64,000 nucleotides of DNA from an uncultured Bacilli bacterium (lineage in GTDB: Bacteria; Bacillota_I; Bacilli_A; RF39; UBA660). Of the stretch, positions 17,552 to 28,201 are shown in pieces. The notes under the pieces are model-generated. The model was not told the DNA's origin. It worked only from the letters and a program-made list of their open reading frames with translations, and did not search any database. Within the stretch, counting starts at the first letter, position 1. Each line of letters begins with the position of its first letter. The stretch is from assembly GCA_934087065.1 (NCBI GenBank), contig CAKOIS010000001.1, forward strand, positions 62,001 to 126,000, in the 5' to 3' direction. A program made the position numbers and the translations under genes.

Positions 17552-17818
17552 ATGTCAAGAAGTTTAAAAAAAGGACCTTTCGTTTTTGACAGATTACTTA
17601 AGAAAGTACAAGCTCTAAACGAAAGTGGAAAAAAAGAAGTAATTAAAACTTGGTCACGTCGTTCAACTATATATCCAGATTTCGTTGGACACACATTTGC
17701 AGTTCATAATGGAAAAGATTTCATTCCAGTATACGTAACTGAAGACATGGTTGGACATAAACTTGGTGAGTTTGCATTAACTCGTAAGTTTGGTGGACAT
17801 GCTGGCGAAAACAAATAG
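17552..17818 (+). CDS. rpsS: Ribosomal protein S19
   Basis: 88 residues from ATG 17552 ([10 protein letters not shown], the canonical start); an in-frame GTG two codons earlier is rejected. Contains [19 protein letters not shown] and [10 protein letters not shown]. Pairs with S13 in the 30S head. Confidence 0.97.
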   Translation: MSRSLKKGPFVFDRLLKKVQALNESGKKEVIKTWSRRSTIYPDFVGHTFAVHNGKDFIPVYVTEDMVGHKLGEFALTRKFGGHAGENK

Positions 17819-17829
17819 GAGGGTAAATT

Positions 17830-18171
17830 ATGGAAACTTATGCAATACATAAAGGTGCCATGATCGCACCTAGAAAAGCTAGAATGACACTTGACCTTGT
17901 AAGAGGTAAAAAGGTTATTGAAGCAAGAATGATTTTATTAACAACTAACACTAAAGCTAGTCGTTTAATAAAGAAAGTATTAGATAGTGCTGTTGCAAAC
18001 GCAGTAAATAATCTAGGACTAAAAGAAGAAGACTTATACGTTGTTGAAACTTACATCAACGAAGGAGTTACACTAAAAAGAAGTAAAATCGCATCACGTG
18101 GAAGCGTTGACAAACGTGATAAAAGAACAAGTCACATCTTTGTAAAAGTTAGTGACAAGAAGGAGGACTAA
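17830..18171 (+). CDS. rplV: Ribosomal protein L22
   Basis: 113 residues with APRKARMTLDLVRG and the C-terminal loop SRGSVDKRDKRTSHI, which reaches into the exit tunnel. Behind AGGAGGG. Confidence 0.97.
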   Translation: METYAIHKGAMIAPRKARMTLDLVRGKKVIEARMILLTTNTKASRLIKKVLDSAVANAVNNLGLKEEDLYVVETYINEGVTLKRSKIASRGSVDKRDKRTSHIFVKVSDKKED

Positions 18172-18174
18172 GCT

Positions 18175-18852
18175 ATGGGGCAAAAGGTAAGTCCAGTCGG
18201 ACTAAGAATAGGAATCAATAAAGACTGGGAAAGCAAATGGTATGCACCAAATAAAGATTTCGCTAAATACTTAAACACTGATATTAAAATTCGAGAATAT
18301 TTAGAAAAGAATCTTAAAGGTAGCTCAGTCGCTAGTATAGTTATTGAAAGAAATAACAAAAGAACAAATATCATAATCAACACTTCAAAACCAGGTGTAG
18401 TAATCGGCCGTGGTGGAGAAGAAATAGAAAAACACAAAAAAGCACTTGCAAAGTTAACTGGTGAAGATATTTACATTTCAATAGTAGAAATCAAACAACC
18501 AGACTTAAATGCAGCATTAGTTGCAGAACAAATTGCAATGCAAATTGAAAACCGTGTATCATTTAGAGTTGCTCAAAAGAAAGCAATTAGAAACACAATG
18601 AAAGCAGGAGCAAAAGGTATCAAGACTTTAATATCTGGACGTTTAAACGGTGCTGAAATAGCAAGAAGTGAAGGATATAACGAAGGAACTGTACCACTTC
18701 ATACATTAAGAGCTGACATTGATTATGCTCATAAAGAAGCTGACACTATTTACGGAAAAATCGGTGTAAAAGTATGGATTTATAAAGGAGAAATCCTTCC
18801 TGCCAAAGGAAATAAGGGAGGTAAAGAAAATGCTAATACCAAAGAGAACTAA
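18175..18852 (+). CDS. rpsC: Ribosomal protein S3
   Basis: 225 residues. [13 protein letters not shown] at the start, the KH-domain loop [11 protein letters not shown] near residue 80, and [19 protein letters not shown] in the C-terminal half. Part of the mRNA entry channel. Its last 23 bases overlap the start of rplP, in another frame. Confidence 0.97.
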   Translation: MGQKVSPVGLRIGINKDWESKWYAPNKDFAKYLNTDIKIREYLEKNLKGSSVASIVIERNNKRTNIIINTSKPGVVIGRGGEEIEKHKKALAKLTGEDIYISIVEIKQPDLNAALVAEQIAMQIENRVSFRVAQKKAIRNTMKAGAKGIKTLISGRLNGAEIARSEGYNEGTVPLHTLRADIDYAHKEADTIYGKIGVKVWIYKGEILPAKGNKGGKENANTKEN

Positions 18853-19264
18853 GTATAGAAAACCTCACAGAATTAGTTACGAAGGCAAAAGTAAAGGTAA
18901 AAACGTATTATCATTCGGTGAATACGGCCTAGTTGCTAAAGAAGGTGCTTACATCACTGCAAGACAAATAGAAGCAGCGCGTGTAGCTATGACAAGAGAA
19001 ATGAAAAAGTCTAAAAGAGGTAAAGTATTTATTAACATATTCCCTCATTTAGCAAGAACTAAAAAACCACTAGAAGTTCGTATGGGAAGTGGTAAAGGTA
19101 ATGTTGAAGAATGGGTTGCTGTTGTAAAAGAAGGTAAAATCATGTTTGAAATGACTGATGTTACTGAACAGACAGCTAGAGAAGCATTTCGTTTAGCTGG
19201 ACATAAGTTACCTATTAAGACTAAATTCATAAAGAAAGAAGAGGTGCAAACTAATGAAAACTAG
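18830..19264 (+). CDS. rplP: Ribosomal protein L16
   Basis: 144 residues: [29 protein letters not shown] and [16 protein letters not shown]. Located near the A site of the 50S subunit. It starts inside rpsC behind AGGGAGG and overlaps rpmC by 11 bases, a compressed arrangement. Confidence 0.97.
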   Translation: MLIPKRTKYRKPHRISYEGKSKGKNVLSFGEYGLVAKEGAYITARQIEAARVAMTREMKKSKRGKVFINIFPHLARTKKPLEVRMGSGKGNVEEWVAVVKEGKIMFEMTDVTEQTAREAFRLAGHKLPIKTKFIKKEEVQTNEN

Positions 19265-19448
19265 TGAAATAAGAAAAATGACTACTGAAGAAATTAACTC
19301 AAAAATAGTTGAACTTAAAGCTGAGTTATGGAATTTACGTTTCAGTGGTGCTACTGGTTCTTTAGAAAAACCTCACAAAATCAGAGAGTTACGTCATGAC
19401 GTTGCAAGATTAAAAACTGTACTTAACGAACGTAAGGAAGATAAGTAG
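19254..19448 (+). CDS. rpmC: Ribosomal protein L29
   Basis: 64 residues, helical hairpin with [18 protein letters not shown] and [13 protein letters not shown]. Located at the exit-tunnel rim beside L23. Overlaps the end of rplP. Confidence 0.96.
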   Translation: MKTSEIRKMTTEEINSKIVELKAELWNLRFSGATGSLEKPHKIRELRHDVARLKTVLNERKEDK

Positions 19449-19456
19449 GAGGATTT

Positions 19457-19714
19457 ATGGAAAAGACTAAAGAAACAAAAGTTGGAAAAGTTGTAAGCAC
19501 AAGCATGGACAAAACAATCGTAGTATTAACAGAAACTTACAAAAAACACCCACTATACAAAAAAAGAGTTAAATACTCTAAAAAATATAAAGCACATGAT
19601 GAAGAAAACAAAGCAAAAGTAGGAGATACTGTTAGAATAGTAGCATGTCGTCCACTTTCAAAAACAAAAAGATATGTATTAGATAGCATTATTGAAGAAG
19701 CTATCGTACTTTAA
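19457..19714 (+). CDS. rpsQ: Ribosomal protein S17
   Basis: 85 residues: [14 protein letters not shown], the [13 protein letters not shown] loop and [15 protein letters not shown] primary 16S rRNA binding protein. Confidence 0.97.
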   Translation: MEKTKETKVGKVVSTSMDKTIVVLTETYKKHPLYKKRVKYSKKYKAHDEENKAKVGDTVRIVACRPLSKTKRYVLDSIIEEAIVL

Positions 19715-19733
19715 GAAAGGAACGTGAGTATTA

Positions 19734-20102
19734 ATGGTACAACCAGAAAGCCGTTTAAAAGTTGCTGATAACTCTGGAGCAAGAGAAATCTTAGTTATAA
19801 GAGTACTTGGTGGCTCATTCGTAAGAAGCGGAAATATTGGAGACGTTGTAGTAGGAACTGTTAAAAAGGCAATACCTAACTCTAACGTTAAAAAGGGAAA
19901 AGTCGTAAAGGCTGTAATAGTTAGAACAGTTAAAGGCGTAGAAAGACCAGATGGTTCACACATCAAATTTGATGACAATGCTTGTGTTCTAATTAAAGAT
20001 GATAAGAGTCCTGTAGGAACACGTGTTCTAGGACCGGTTGCTAGAGAACTTCGTGATAAAGATTTCATGAAAATCGTGTCTCTTGCACCAGAAGTATTAT
20101 AG
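19734..20102 (+). CDS. rplN: Ribosomal protein L14
   Basis: 122 residues, canonical: the start [16 protein letters not shown], then [20 protein letters not shown] and [15 protein letters not shown]. Forms intersubunit bridges. Confidence 0.98.
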   Translation: MVQPESRLKVADNSGAREILVIRVLGGSFVRSGNIGDVVVGTVKKAIPNSNVKKGKVVKAVIVRTVKGVERPDGSHIKFDDNACVLIKDDKSPVGTRVLGPVARELRDKDFMKIVSLAPEVL

Positions 20103-20114
20103 GAGGGGTACTAG

Positions 20115-20375
20115 ATGAAAATTAAAGTTGGAGATAAAGTAAGAGTAATTACTGGTTCAAACAAAGGTAAAGAAGGAAAAGTATCAAAGGTTTTAAGAAA
20201 CGAATCTAGAGTTATTGTTGAAGGTGTAAATATTGTTAAAAAACACGTTAAACCTAACAGAACTAACGAAACAGGTGGAATTCTTGAAATTGAAGCTCCT
20301 ATTCATATTTCAAATGTATTTGTTCTTTCTGAAGAAAAGAAAGAAAACAAAAAATCTAAGAAAGAATCTAAATAG
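20115..20375 (+). CDS. rplX: Ribosomal protein L24
   Basis: 86 residues, short for L24 (usually ~103). The KOW motif [18 protein letters not shown] and [14 protein letters not shown] are intact; the shortened C-terminus ends in a lysine-rich tail. An assembly initiator for 50S. Confidence 0.95.
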   Translation: MKIKVGDKVRVITGSNKGKEGKVSKVLRNESRVIVEGVNIVKKHVKPNRTNETGGILEIEAPIHISNVFVLSEEKKENKKSKKESK

Positions 20376-20386
20376 GAGGAAATAAT

Positions 20387-20926
20387 ATGGAAACATTAAA
20401 GAAGAAATATAATGAAGAAATAACTCCTGCTCTTATAGAAAAATTTGGATACACTTCTAAAATGGAAGTTCCAAAACTAGAAAAAATAGTTCTAAACATG
20501 GGTGTAGGAGATGCAACTACTGATTCTAAATACTTAGATGCTGCTGTTAAAGAATTAACTGTAATAGCTGGACAAAAACCAGTTGTAACAAAAGCTAAAA
20601 AATCAATTGCAGGATTTAAATTAAGAGAAGGAAACAAAATTGGTTGCAAAGTTACACTTCGTGGAGAAAGAATGTATATATTCTTAGAAAAATTAATAAA
20701 TATCGCACTACCTCGTGTACGTGACTTTAGAGGAATCTCAAAAGGAAGTTTTGATGGAAGAGGAAACTATACTTTAGGAATTAAAGAACAACTTATATTC
20801 CCAGAAGTAGACTACGATCAAGTAATTAAAACTAGAGGCTTAGACATAGTTATGGTAACAACTGCTAAAACTAATGAAGAAGCTTTAGAATTACTAAGTA
20901 GTTTCGGTTTACCTTTCAAGAAATAG
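20387..20926 (+). CDS. rplE: Ribosomal protein L5
   Basis: 179 residues: [45 protein letters not shown]. Binds 5S rRNA, which is notably short in this genome. Confidence 0.98.
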   Translation: METLKKKYNEEITPALIEKFGYTSKMEVPKLEKIVLNMGVGDATTDSKYLDAAVKELTVIAGQKPVVTKAKKSIAGFKLREGNKIGCKVTLRGERMYIFLEKLINIALPRVRDFRGISKGSFDGRGNYTLGIKEQLIFPEVDYDQVIKTRGLDIVMVTTAKTNEEALELLSSFGLPFKK

Positions 20927-20938
20927 GAGGTCTAAGTA

Positions 20939-21124
20939 ATGGCAAAAACAAGTAAAAAAGTTAGTCAAAAAAGAGGAAGCAAGTTTGAAGTAAGAAATTA
21001 CACTAGATGTGAAAGATGCGGAAGACCTCACAGTGTATTAAGAAAATTTGGACTATGCCGTATTTGCTTTAGAGAACTAGCTTATAAAGGTCAAATACCT
21101 GGCGTTAAAAAGTCTAGTTGGTAA
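20939..21124 (+). CDS. rpsZ: Ribosomal protein S14, zinc-binding type
   Basis: 61 residues. Two CxxC pairs (CERC and CRIC) hold zinc, the short C+ form of S14 located in the spc operon of Gram-positives. Ends in KKSSW as is typical. Confidence 0.97.
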   Translation: MAKTSKKVSQKRGSKFEVRNYTRCERCGRPHSVLRKFGLCRICFRELAYKGQIPGVKKSSW

Positions 21125-21140
21125 GAAGGGAGGACTTATT

Positions 21141-21533
21141 ATGAATGATTTAATATCAGATATGCTTACAAGAATGCGTAATGCGCTTGCTATGAAATAT
21201 ACAAGTGTAGAAGTAATTGGTTCAAAAATGACAAAAGAAATCGCTACAATATTAACAAATGAAGGATACATTGAAGGATTTGAAGTTGTAAAAGATGGTG
21301 CAGCTGAAAAATTACTAATAAACCTAAAATATGGTGCTAAAAAAGAAAGAGTTATAACAGGACTTAAAAGAATCAGTAAACCTGGCTTAAGAGTATATGT
21401 TAAAGCTAACGAAGTACCTAAAGTATTAAATGGTTTAGGAATAGCTATAGTATCTACTTCTAAAGGAGTAATGACAGATAAGGAAGCAAGAAAAGAAAAC
21501 CTTGGTGGAGAAATTCTTGCATACATCTGGTAA
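21141..21533 (+). CDS. rpsH: Ribosomal protein S8
   Basis: 130 residues: [13 protein letters not shown], the [11 protein letters not shown] segment and [13 protein letters not shown]. Binds 16S rRNA helix 21; in other bacteria it represses the spc operon. Confidence 0.98.
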   Translation: MNDLISDMLTRMRNALAMKYTSVEVIGSKMTKEIATILTNEGYIEGFEVVKDGAAEKLLINLKYGAKKERVITGLKRISKPGLRVYVKANEVPKVLNGLGIAIVSTSKGVMTDKEARKENLGGEILAYIW

Positions 21534-21542
21534 GGAGAAATT

Positions 21543-22079
21543 ATGAGTAGAATAGGTAAAAGAGTATTAGTTATACCTGAAGGTGTAACAGTTGAAGTTA
21601 ATAATAGCGATATCAAAGTATCAGGAAAACTAGGAAGTTTAGAACTAGCAGTTAAACCTGGAATCAACGTAACAGTTGAAGATAAGAACGTAACAGTTAC
21701 AAGAGATAACGATTCTAAAGAATTAAGAAGCTTACACGGAACAACAAATGCAAACATCAAAAACATGATTGAAGGAGTAAGCACAGGATTCAAAAAAGAA
21801 TTAGAAATAAATGGTGTTGGTTACAAATTCCAAGTAGCCGGTAACACTCTAACAATAAGTGCAGGATATAGTCATCCAGTTAAAATGGAAGCTCCAAAAG
21901 GAATAACTTTAGAGAGCCCAAGTCAAACTGAATTAAACATAAGCGGTTTTGACAAACAAGCTGTTGGAGAATTTGCTGCACAAGTTCGTAAAGTACGTGG
22001 ACCAGAGCCATACAAAGGTAAAGGTATTAAGTACAAAGGCGAATTTATAAGACGTAAGGAAGGAAAGAAAGCTGCATAG
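21543..22079 (+). CDS. rplF: Ribosomal protein L6
   Basis: 178 residues: MSRIGKRVLVIPEGV, the EINGVGYKF segment and the C-terminal VRGPEPYKGKGIKY. Located near the factor-binding site of 50S. Confidence 0.98.
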   Translation: MSRIGKRVLVIPEGVTVEVNNSDIKVSGKLGSLELAVKPGINVTVEDKNVTVTRDNDSKELRSLHGTTNANIKNMIEGVSTGFKKELEINGVGYKFQVAGNTLTISAGYSHPVKMEAPKGITLESPSQTELNISGFDKQAVGEFAAQVRKVRGPEPYKGKGIKYKGEFIRRKEGKKAA

Positions 22080-22092
22080 GAGGTAAGAAAGT

Positions 22093-22446
22093 ATGATTAA
22101 GAAAGAAAGTAAAAACGTAAGTCGTTTAAAAAGACATGCTCGTATAAGAAAAAATTTATCTGGTACAAGCGCAACACCAAGATTAAACATATTTAGAAGT
22201 AATACTAATATTTATGCACAAATCATAGATGACGAAAAAGGTGTTACTTTAGTAAGTGCCTCAAGCTTAGATATGAAACTAAATGGTTCAAACATTGAAA
22301 ATGCTAAAAAAGTAGGAACTGAAATTGCTAAAAGAGCACTAGAAAAAGGAATTACAGAAGTAGTATTCGATCGTGGTGGATACCAATATCACGGAAAAGT
22401 TGAATCATTAGCTGATGCAGCAAGAGAAGCTGGACTTAAATTCTAA
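22093..22446 (+). CDS. rplR: Ribosomal protein L18
   Basis: 117 residues: [29 protein letters not shown] and [12 protein letters not shown]. Binds 5S rRNA with L5. Confidence 0.98.
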   Translation: MIKKESKNVSRLKRHARIRKNLSGTSATPRLNIFRSNTNIYAQIIDDEKGVTLVSASSLDMKLNGSNIENAKKVGTEIAKRALEKGITEVVFDRGGYQYHGKVESLADAAREAGLKF

Positions 22447-22463
22447 GGGAGGGACTATAAGAA

Positions 22464-23006
22464 ATGGATAATATTAGAGAAAAAAATAACAAAGAAAGAA
22501 CAAATAAAAGAGAATTTGTTAAGAAAAGTCCTTACGAAGAAAAAGTAATATCAATTGGACGTGTATCAAAAACAACTAAAGGTGGACGTACAATGAGATT
22601 TACTGCAACAGTTGCTGTTGGAGACAGAAAAGGTAAAGTAGGTTTAGGAACAGGAAAAGCTAACGAAGTACCAAACGCAATTTCAAAAGCTATTAAAGCT
22701 GCTGAAAAAAATGTGATAACAGTTAACCTAGTTGAAGGTAGAACACTAAGTCATGAAGTAATTGGTAAATGCGGAGCTGCTAAAGTTTTAGTAAAACCTG
22801 CAAAAGCCGGTAGTGGAATCATTGCTGGTGGACCAGTTCGTAACGTACTTGAACTTGCTGGGGTTAAAGATATCGTATCAAAAAGCCTAGGAAGTAATAC
22901 ACAAATAAACACTGCAAAAGCTGCTATGGATGCATTAAAACAACAAAAAAGCATAAGCCATATCGCAAGTTTACGTGGTAAAAAAGTAGAGGAGATTATA
23001 GGATAA
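22464..23006 (+). CDS. rpsE: Ribosomal protein S5
   Basis: 180 residues. A lysine-rich N-terminus, then the S5 domain [19 protein letters not shown] and [17 protein letters not shown]. Affects decoding fidelity. The stop overlaps the rplO ATG by one base: no rpmD (L30) lies between them, where it usually would. Confidence 0.97.
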   Translation: MDNIREKNNKERTNKREFVKKSPYEEKVISIGRVSKTTKGGRTMRFTATVAVGDRKGKVGLGTGKANEVPNAISKAIKAAEKNVITVNLVEGRTLSHEVIGKCGAAKVLVKPAKAGSGIIAGGPVRNVLELAGVKDIVSKSLGSNTQINTAKAAMDALKQQKSISHIASLRGKKVEEIIG

Positions 23007-23449
23007 TGAAATTAAATGAATTAAAAATGAATCCTGGGTCTACTCAAAAGAGAAAAATTGTTGGTAGAGGACCAGGAAGTGGATTAGGAAAAACATCTGG
23101 TCGTGGTGAAAAAGGTCAAAAAGCTCGTTCAGGAGCAAGTATCAAGCCATGGTTTGAAGGTGGACAAAATCCATTATACAAAAGAATTCCAAGAAGAGGA
23201 TTCAATAATACAAGATTTACTATTAGATATGCTATAGTAAATGTAAGTGATCTTAACAGATTTGAAGACGGTTCAACTGTAACACCAGAAATGCTAAAAG
23301 AAGCTGGATTAGTGAAAAAAGAATTAAACGGTATCAAAATTTTAGGAAGTGGAGAACTTACTAAAAAGTTAACTGTTAAAGCCAATATATTCACAAACGG
23401 TGCTATAAACAAAATAGAAAGTAACGGTGGAAAAGTTGAGGTGATTTAG
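23006..23449 (+). CDS. rplO: Ribosomal protein L15
   Basis: 147 residues: the N-terminal GRGPGSGLGKTSGRGEKGQ segment, FEGGQNPLYKRIPRRGF and the NRFEDGSTVTPEML region. Late 50S assembly protein. It directly follows rpsE, with L30 missing. The stop abuts the secY start. Confidence 0.97.
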   Translation: MKLNELKMNPGSTQKRKIVGRGPGSGLGKTSGRGEKGQKARSGASIKPWFEGGQNPLYKRIPRRGFNNTRFTIRYAIVNVSDLNRFEDGSTVTPEMLKEAGLVKKELNGIKILGSGELTKKLTVKANIFTNGAINKIESNGGKVEVI

Positions 23450-24706
23450 ATGTTTGCAACATTTAAGCAAATATTTAAGAAAACTAACAAAGACTTAAAA
23501 AGTAGAGTACTATATACACTTGGTGCATTATTCATTTTCGCATTAGGAAATGCAATAACTGTACCAGGTATGAGTGCTATAACAGAAAACTTGGGTTTTC
23601 TAGAATTATTAAATGCAATGAGTGGTGGAGGACTAAAACAATTTAGTATATTTGCTCTAGGTGTAATGCCATACATTACTGCTTCAATACTACTTCAAGT
23701 ACTTCAAATGGACTTAATGGGAATAACATATTTCCAAGAGTTAAAAGAAATGGGAGAAGAAGGTAGACGTAAAATTAATCAAATAAATAGATACCTTGGT
23801 ATAGGATTTGCTCTTATAGAAGGTTACATTTATTCAATTATGTTTATGGGAAAAACCGCAACTCCACTTGAATATGTAGAAATAAGTTTAATCTTAACTG
23901 CAGGTACAGCATTCTTACTATACCTAGGAGATCAAATAACTAATAAAGGTTTAGGAAACGGTATAAGCCTAATTATCATGGCTGGTATCGTAAACACAAT
24001 GCCTAGAATGATGATAGAAGCATTTAATGCACTAGCAATAAATGGCTCAAACACATTCTTAGGAATACTATCATTTGTAATATTTATATTACTATATATT
24101 GGAATAATAGTTGGAGTAATATACGTACAAGAAGCTGAAAGAAGAATACCTATACAATATTCAAACAGAAGTGCAGGTACTTACAAAGCAAATACATCAT
24201 TCTTACCATTAAGAATAAACTCTGCTGGAGTTATGCCAGTAATATTTGCATCAGCCGTACTAGCAATACCAACTACACTAACATATATCATAAAAAATGA
24301 AAGTTTTAAATTATTCGTTGATAAATACTTATCAACACAAACTCCTATTGGATTTGTAGTATATATCTTACTAATAATAGCATTTACTTATGGCTATACA
24401 TACTTAGCAGCAGTAAATCCAGAAGATATATCAAAAAATCTAAACAAACAAAACGGTTACATTCCAGGAATAAGACCTGGTACAGAAACAACAAAATACG
24501 TATCAAAAGTATTATCAAGAATTACATTTATGGGAGCTATATTTATAGCAATAATCGCTGCAATTCCAATTATATTTAGTTGGATTTCAGATATGCCAAG
24601 TATAGTAACTCTAGGTGGTACAAGTATTCTAATCGTTGTAGGAGTATTACTAGAAACATATAAACAACTTGAAAGTTCAGTAGCATCTCGTGCTTATAGG
24701 AGGTAA
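23450..24706 (+). CDS. secY: Protein translocase channel subunit SecY
   Basis: 418 residues with about ten hydrophobic helices. SecY signatures include ALGVMPYITASILLQ, the plug-proximal GGGLKQFSIFALG and the cytosolic loop YIPGIRPGTETTKY. Forms the membrane pore for secreted and membrane proteins. Expressed with the ribosomal genes; RBS GAGGTG. Confidence 0.98.
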   Translation: MFATFKQIFKKTNKDLKSRVLYTLGALFIFALGNAITVPGMSAITENLGFLELLNAMSGGGLKQFSIFALGVMPYITASILLQVLQMDLMGITYFQELKEMGEEGRRKINQINRYLGIGFALIEGYIYSIMFMGKTATPLEYVEISLILTAGTAFLLYLGDQITNKGLGNGISLIIMAGIVNTMPRMMIEAFNALAINGSNTFLGILSFVIFILLYIGIIVGVIYVQEAERRIPIQYSNRSAGTYKANTSFLPLRINSAGVMPVIFASAVLAIPTTLTYIIKNESFKLFVDKYLSTQTPIGFVVYILLIIAFTYGYTYLAAVNPEDISKNLNKQNGYIPGIRPGTETTKYVSKVLSRITFMGAIFIAIIAAIPIIFSWISDMPSIVTLGGTSILIVVGVLLETYKQLESSVASRAYRR

Positions 24707-24711
24707 TAAAA

Positions 24712-25371
24712 ATGAACATCATTTGGATTGCTCCACCTGCCGCTGGCAAGGGAACATTTAGTGGTTTATTAAAAGAAAAATATGGTTTTAACCATATAAG
24801 TGCTGGTGATGTACTTCGTGAACAAGTCTCTCTTGGTAGTGACATTGGTAAAGAAGTAGAAAGTATTATTTCTAAAGGTGAAATGGTTAACGACGATTTA
24901 ATGAAACGTCTTATAGAAACTAAATTAAAAAGTCTAGACCTAAATGTTCCATTCATGATGGATGGTTACCCTAGAAAAATAAACCAAGCACACGACTATG
25001 AAGAAATACTAAGTAGTCTAAACTTAAGTGTTGATAAAGTAATATTTATTAACATTGATAAAGAGACAGGCCTTAAAAGAATACTAGGGCGTGCAACTTG
25101 TCCACAATGTAAAAAGACATATAACTTATTAACAGGGTATAACACACCTAAAAATGCAAATCTTTGTGACGATTGTAACGTAGAACTAATAACTCGTACA
25201 GATGACACAAAAGAAGCATACGAAAAAAGATATGACATTTACATGACAGAAACAGCCCCAGTAATTGAGTACTACCGTTCTTTAGGTAAACTAATTACTA
25301 TAGACGGAACAAAAGAGCCTGAAGTTACACTAAGTAACTTAGAAACTCTTCTAGGAGTTAAAAATGGTTAG
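24712..25371 (+). CDS. adk: Adenylate kinase, zinc type, with altered P-loop
   Basis: 219 residues. It makes two ADP from ATP and AMP. The P-loop at residues 7-15 reads APPAAGKGT where adenylate kinases have GPPGAGKGT, so two glycines are replaced by alanine, though G12, K13 and T15 remain. The lid carries a four-cysteine zinc site (C130, C133, C152, C155). DGYPRK is the AMP-binding segment (usually DGFPR). Overlaps map by eight bases. Confidence 0.95.
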   Translation: MNIIWIAPPAAGKGTFSGLLKEKYGFNHISAGDVLREQVSLGSDIGKEVESIISKGEMVNDDLMKRLIETKLKSLDLNVPFMMDGYPRKINQAHDYEEILSSLNLSVDKVIFINIDKETGLKRILGRATCPQCKKTYNLLTGYNTPKNANLCDDCNVELITRTDDTKEAYEKRYDIYMTETAPVIEYYRSLGKLITIDGTKEPEVTLSNLETLLGVKNG

Positions 25372-26110
25372 TACTAAAACTGAAAGTGAATTAAGTCTTA
25401 TGCGTTACGCTGGAAAAGTAGCTTATGAAACATTAAACCTAATGGAGACTTTGATACATGAAGGCGTAACAACTAAGCATCTTGATATAGAAGCAGAAAA
25501 ATTTATTAGAAGCAAAAACTGCACTCCTTCTTGTCTTGGATACGAAGGATTTCCTAGTAGCATATGTGCTTCAATAAATGACGAAGTAGTTCACGGTATC
25601 CCAAGTAACAGAACTCTAAAAAATGGTGACATAATCACTATTGACCTAGTAGTAACTTATAAAGGATACATGGCAGATACTGCAAGAACTTACAAAGTAG
25701 GGCACGTTAGTAAAGAAAAAAGTGATTTACTTAAATACACTGAAGAAGCTCTATATAAAGGCTTAAGTGTAATAAAGCCCGGAATAATACTAAACGACGT
25801 TTGCACTGCTATAGAAAGTGTAGCAAAAGAACATAATTACGGTGTAATTCGTGAACTTACCGGTCATGGTATCGGTGAAGATATGCACGAAGACCCAGAC
25901 ATACCAAACTATAGTAATAGTGAATCTAACCTAGTTCTAAAACCAGGTATGACACTAGCAATCGAGCCAATGTTTAGTTTACATAGTAGAAAAGTATGGA
26001 TGCTTGAAGATGGTTGGACAATAACCACACAAGATGGTAGCCCTGCCGCACACTTTGAGCACACAATAGTAGTAACTGATAACGGTTACGAAATACTAAC
26101 AGGAGAGTGA
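25364..26110 (+). CDS. map: Methionine aminopeptidase type I
   Basis: 248 residues. Metal ligands are in place: D in TIDLVVTYKGYMADTAR, H in GHGIGEDMHE, E in LAIEPMF and the C-terminal Glu in AAHFEHTIVV. Removes the initiator Met from nascent proteins. ATG lies inside the adk end. The stop is TGA, which documents TGA as a terminator codon in this genome. Confidence 0.97.
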   Translation: MVSTKTESELSLMRYAGKVAYETLNLMETLIHEGVTTKHLDIEAEKFIRSKNCTPSCLGYEGFPSSICASINDEVVHGIPSNRTLKNGDIITIDLVVTYKGYMADTARTYKVGHVSKEKSDLLKYTEEALYKGLSVIKPGIILNDVCTAIESVAKEHNYGVIRELTGHGIGEDMHEDPDIPNYSNSESNLVLKPGMTLAIEPMFSLHSRKVWMLEDGWTITTQDGSPAAHFEHTIVVTDNGYEILTGE

Positions 26111-26113
26111 AAA

Positions 26114-26456
<343 letters not shown>

Positions 26457-26465
26457 GAGGTAATT

Positions 26466-26831
26466 ATGGCACGTATTAAAAATATTGATTTACCAAAAGA
26501 CAAAAGAATAGTTGTAGGTTTAACTTATATCTACGGAATTGGTCCTTCAAGAGCAAAAAAAATCTGTGAAGTGGCTAATGTTAGCGAAGACATCAGAGTA
26601 AAAGACTTAACAAATGATCAAGTTAACGACTTAAGAAAAGCATGTGATGCTTATGTATTAGTTGGTGACTTAAAACGTGAAGTTGAAATGAACATTAAAA
26701 CAAAAATGGAAATCAACTCATATCAAGGAACTAGACACAAAAAAGGTCTTCCAGTAAGAGGACAAAGAACTAGTAGAAATGCTAGAACTCGTAAAGGTAA
26801 AGCTAAAACAATAGCAAATAAGAAGAAATAG
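26466..26831 (+). CDS. rpsM: Ribosomal protein S13
   Basis: 121 residues: [17 protein letters not shown], then [15 protein letters not shown] and the basic C-terminal tail. Contacts P-site tRNA and bridges to 50S. Confidence 0.98.
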   Translation: MARIKNIDLPKDKRIVVGLTYIYGIGPSRAKKICEVANVSEDIRVKDLTNDQVNDLRKACDAYVLVGDLKREVEMNIKTKMEINSYQGTRHKKGLPVRGQRTSRNARTRKGKAKTIANKKK

Positions 26832-26842
26832 GAGGTTAAATA

Positions 26843-27226
26843 ATGGCATATAATAGAAGAAAAAGAAAAGTCAAGAAGGATATAACTAGTGGTGTATGTC
26901 ACATTCATGCTACATACAACAACACCATTGTAACAATAACTGACGAAGACGGTGGAGTAATAAGTTGGGCTTCAAGTGGTTCTATTGGATACAAAGGAAG
27001 CAAAAAGAAAACTCCATTCGCTGCAGGACAATCAGCAGAAGCTGCTGGTAAAGCTGCATATGATATGGGACTAAGAAAAGTTGCCGTATACGTAAAAGGT
27101 ATAGGTGGAGGAAGAGAAACAGCTATCCGTTCTTTAGGAACAGCTGGGCTTGAAGTAACATCAATTACAGATGTAACACCAATACCACATAACGGTTGCA
27201 GACCACCTAAGAGAAGACGTGTTTAG
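26843..27226 (+). CDS. rpsK: Ribosomal protein S11
   Basis: 127 residues: [38 protein letters not shown] and [13 protein letters not shown] at the end. Platform protein near the mRNA exit. Confidence 0.98.
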   Translation: MAYNRRKRKVKKDITSGVCHIHATYNNTIVTITDEDGGVISWASSGSIGYKGSKKKTPFAAGQSAEAAGKAAYDMGLRKVAVYVKGIGGGRETAIRSLGTAGLEVTSITDVTPIPHNGCRPPKRRRV

Positions 27227-27241
27227 GAAAGGGGAATATAT

Positions 27242-28192
27242 ATGTTAAGATTTGAAAAACCAGATTATAAAGTTGTTGAATATGACGAAACAAACTTTTA
27301 TGGAAAATTCGTACTTGAACCACTAGAAAGAGGTTTTGGTACAACAATTGGAAACGCATTAAGAAGAGTAATGCTATCTAGTCTTCCAGGAAGTGCTATT
27401 AAATCAATCAAAATTGATGGAGTACTTCACGAATTCCAAAAAATAGACGGAGTTAGAGAAGACGTAACAGAAATTATTCTAAACTTAAAAAAACTAGTAT
27501 TAAAAAAATTTACTGAAACAGACAAAAAGCTTTACTTAAAAGCTTCAAAAGAAGGAGTAGTAACAGCTGCTGACATCACACCTGATGCTGACGTTGAAAT
27601 AATTAACAAAGACTTAGTTATTTGTGAACTATCAAAAGGTGCAAGCATAAACATGGAAATACTAGTATCTAATGGACGTGGGTATGTTGATGCAAAAATA
27701 AACAGAAAAGAAATGAAAGACTTAGAAGTTGGAGTAATTCCAGTTGACTCTTTATTTAGTCCAATTGAAAGAATCAGTTATGAAGTAGAACCAGCTCGTG
27801 TTGGTCAAAGTGAAAATTATGACAAACTAATTATGGAAGTATACACAAACGGTGCTATAACTCCACAAGAAGCAATAGCCCTAGCTAGTAGAATTCTAAT
27901 CGAGCACTTTGAAATATTAACAAAACTTAACAAAATCTCAGATATGACAGGACTTCTTGCAGATAAAGAAGAAGACCCAATACAAAAAACATTAGAAACA
28001 CCAATTGAAGAATTAGACCTATCTGTAAGAGCATACAACTGCCTAAAAAGAGCAGGACATCATACATTACAAGATTTAACTTCAATGAGTGAATCTGAAA
28101 TGATGAAAATAAGAAACTTAGGTAAAAAATCATTAAAAGAAGTAATAGATAAAATTAAAGATATGGGACTTAAGTTCCGTGATGAAGATTAG
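27242..28192 (+). CDS. rpoA: RNA polymerase alpha subunit
   Basis: 316 residues. The N-terminal dimerisation domain has GNALRRVMLSSLPGSA and YVDAKINR; the C-terminal domain has EELDLSVRAYNCLKRA and the LGKKSLKEVIDKI helix that binds UP elements. UP-like A tracts precede the rRNA promoters in this window, matching an intact alpha C-terminal domain. Confidence 0.98.
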   Translation: MLRFEKPDYKVVEYDETNFYGKFVLEPLERGFGTTIGNALRRVMLSSLPGSAIKSIKIDGVLHEFQKIDGVREDVTEIILNLKKLVLKKFTETDKKLYLKASKEGVVTAADITPDADVEIINKDLVICELSKGASINMEILVSNGRGYVDAKINRKEMKDLEVGVIPVDSLFSPIERISYEVEPARVGQSENYDKLIMEVYTNGAITPQEAIALASRILIEHFEILTKLNKISDMTGLLADKEEDPIQKTLETPIEELDLSVRAYNCLKRAGHHTLQDLTSMSESEMMKIRNLGKKSLKEVIDKIKDMGLKFRDED

Positions 28193-28201
28193 GAGGTAAA
28201 A

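Noticed and set aside
26108..26110. Genetic code 4 (TGA as Trp)
   Set aside because: TGA ends map, the Ca2+ ATPase, the EpsG-like gene and the holin-like gene at proper family ends, and Trp is always TGG in recognised motifs.
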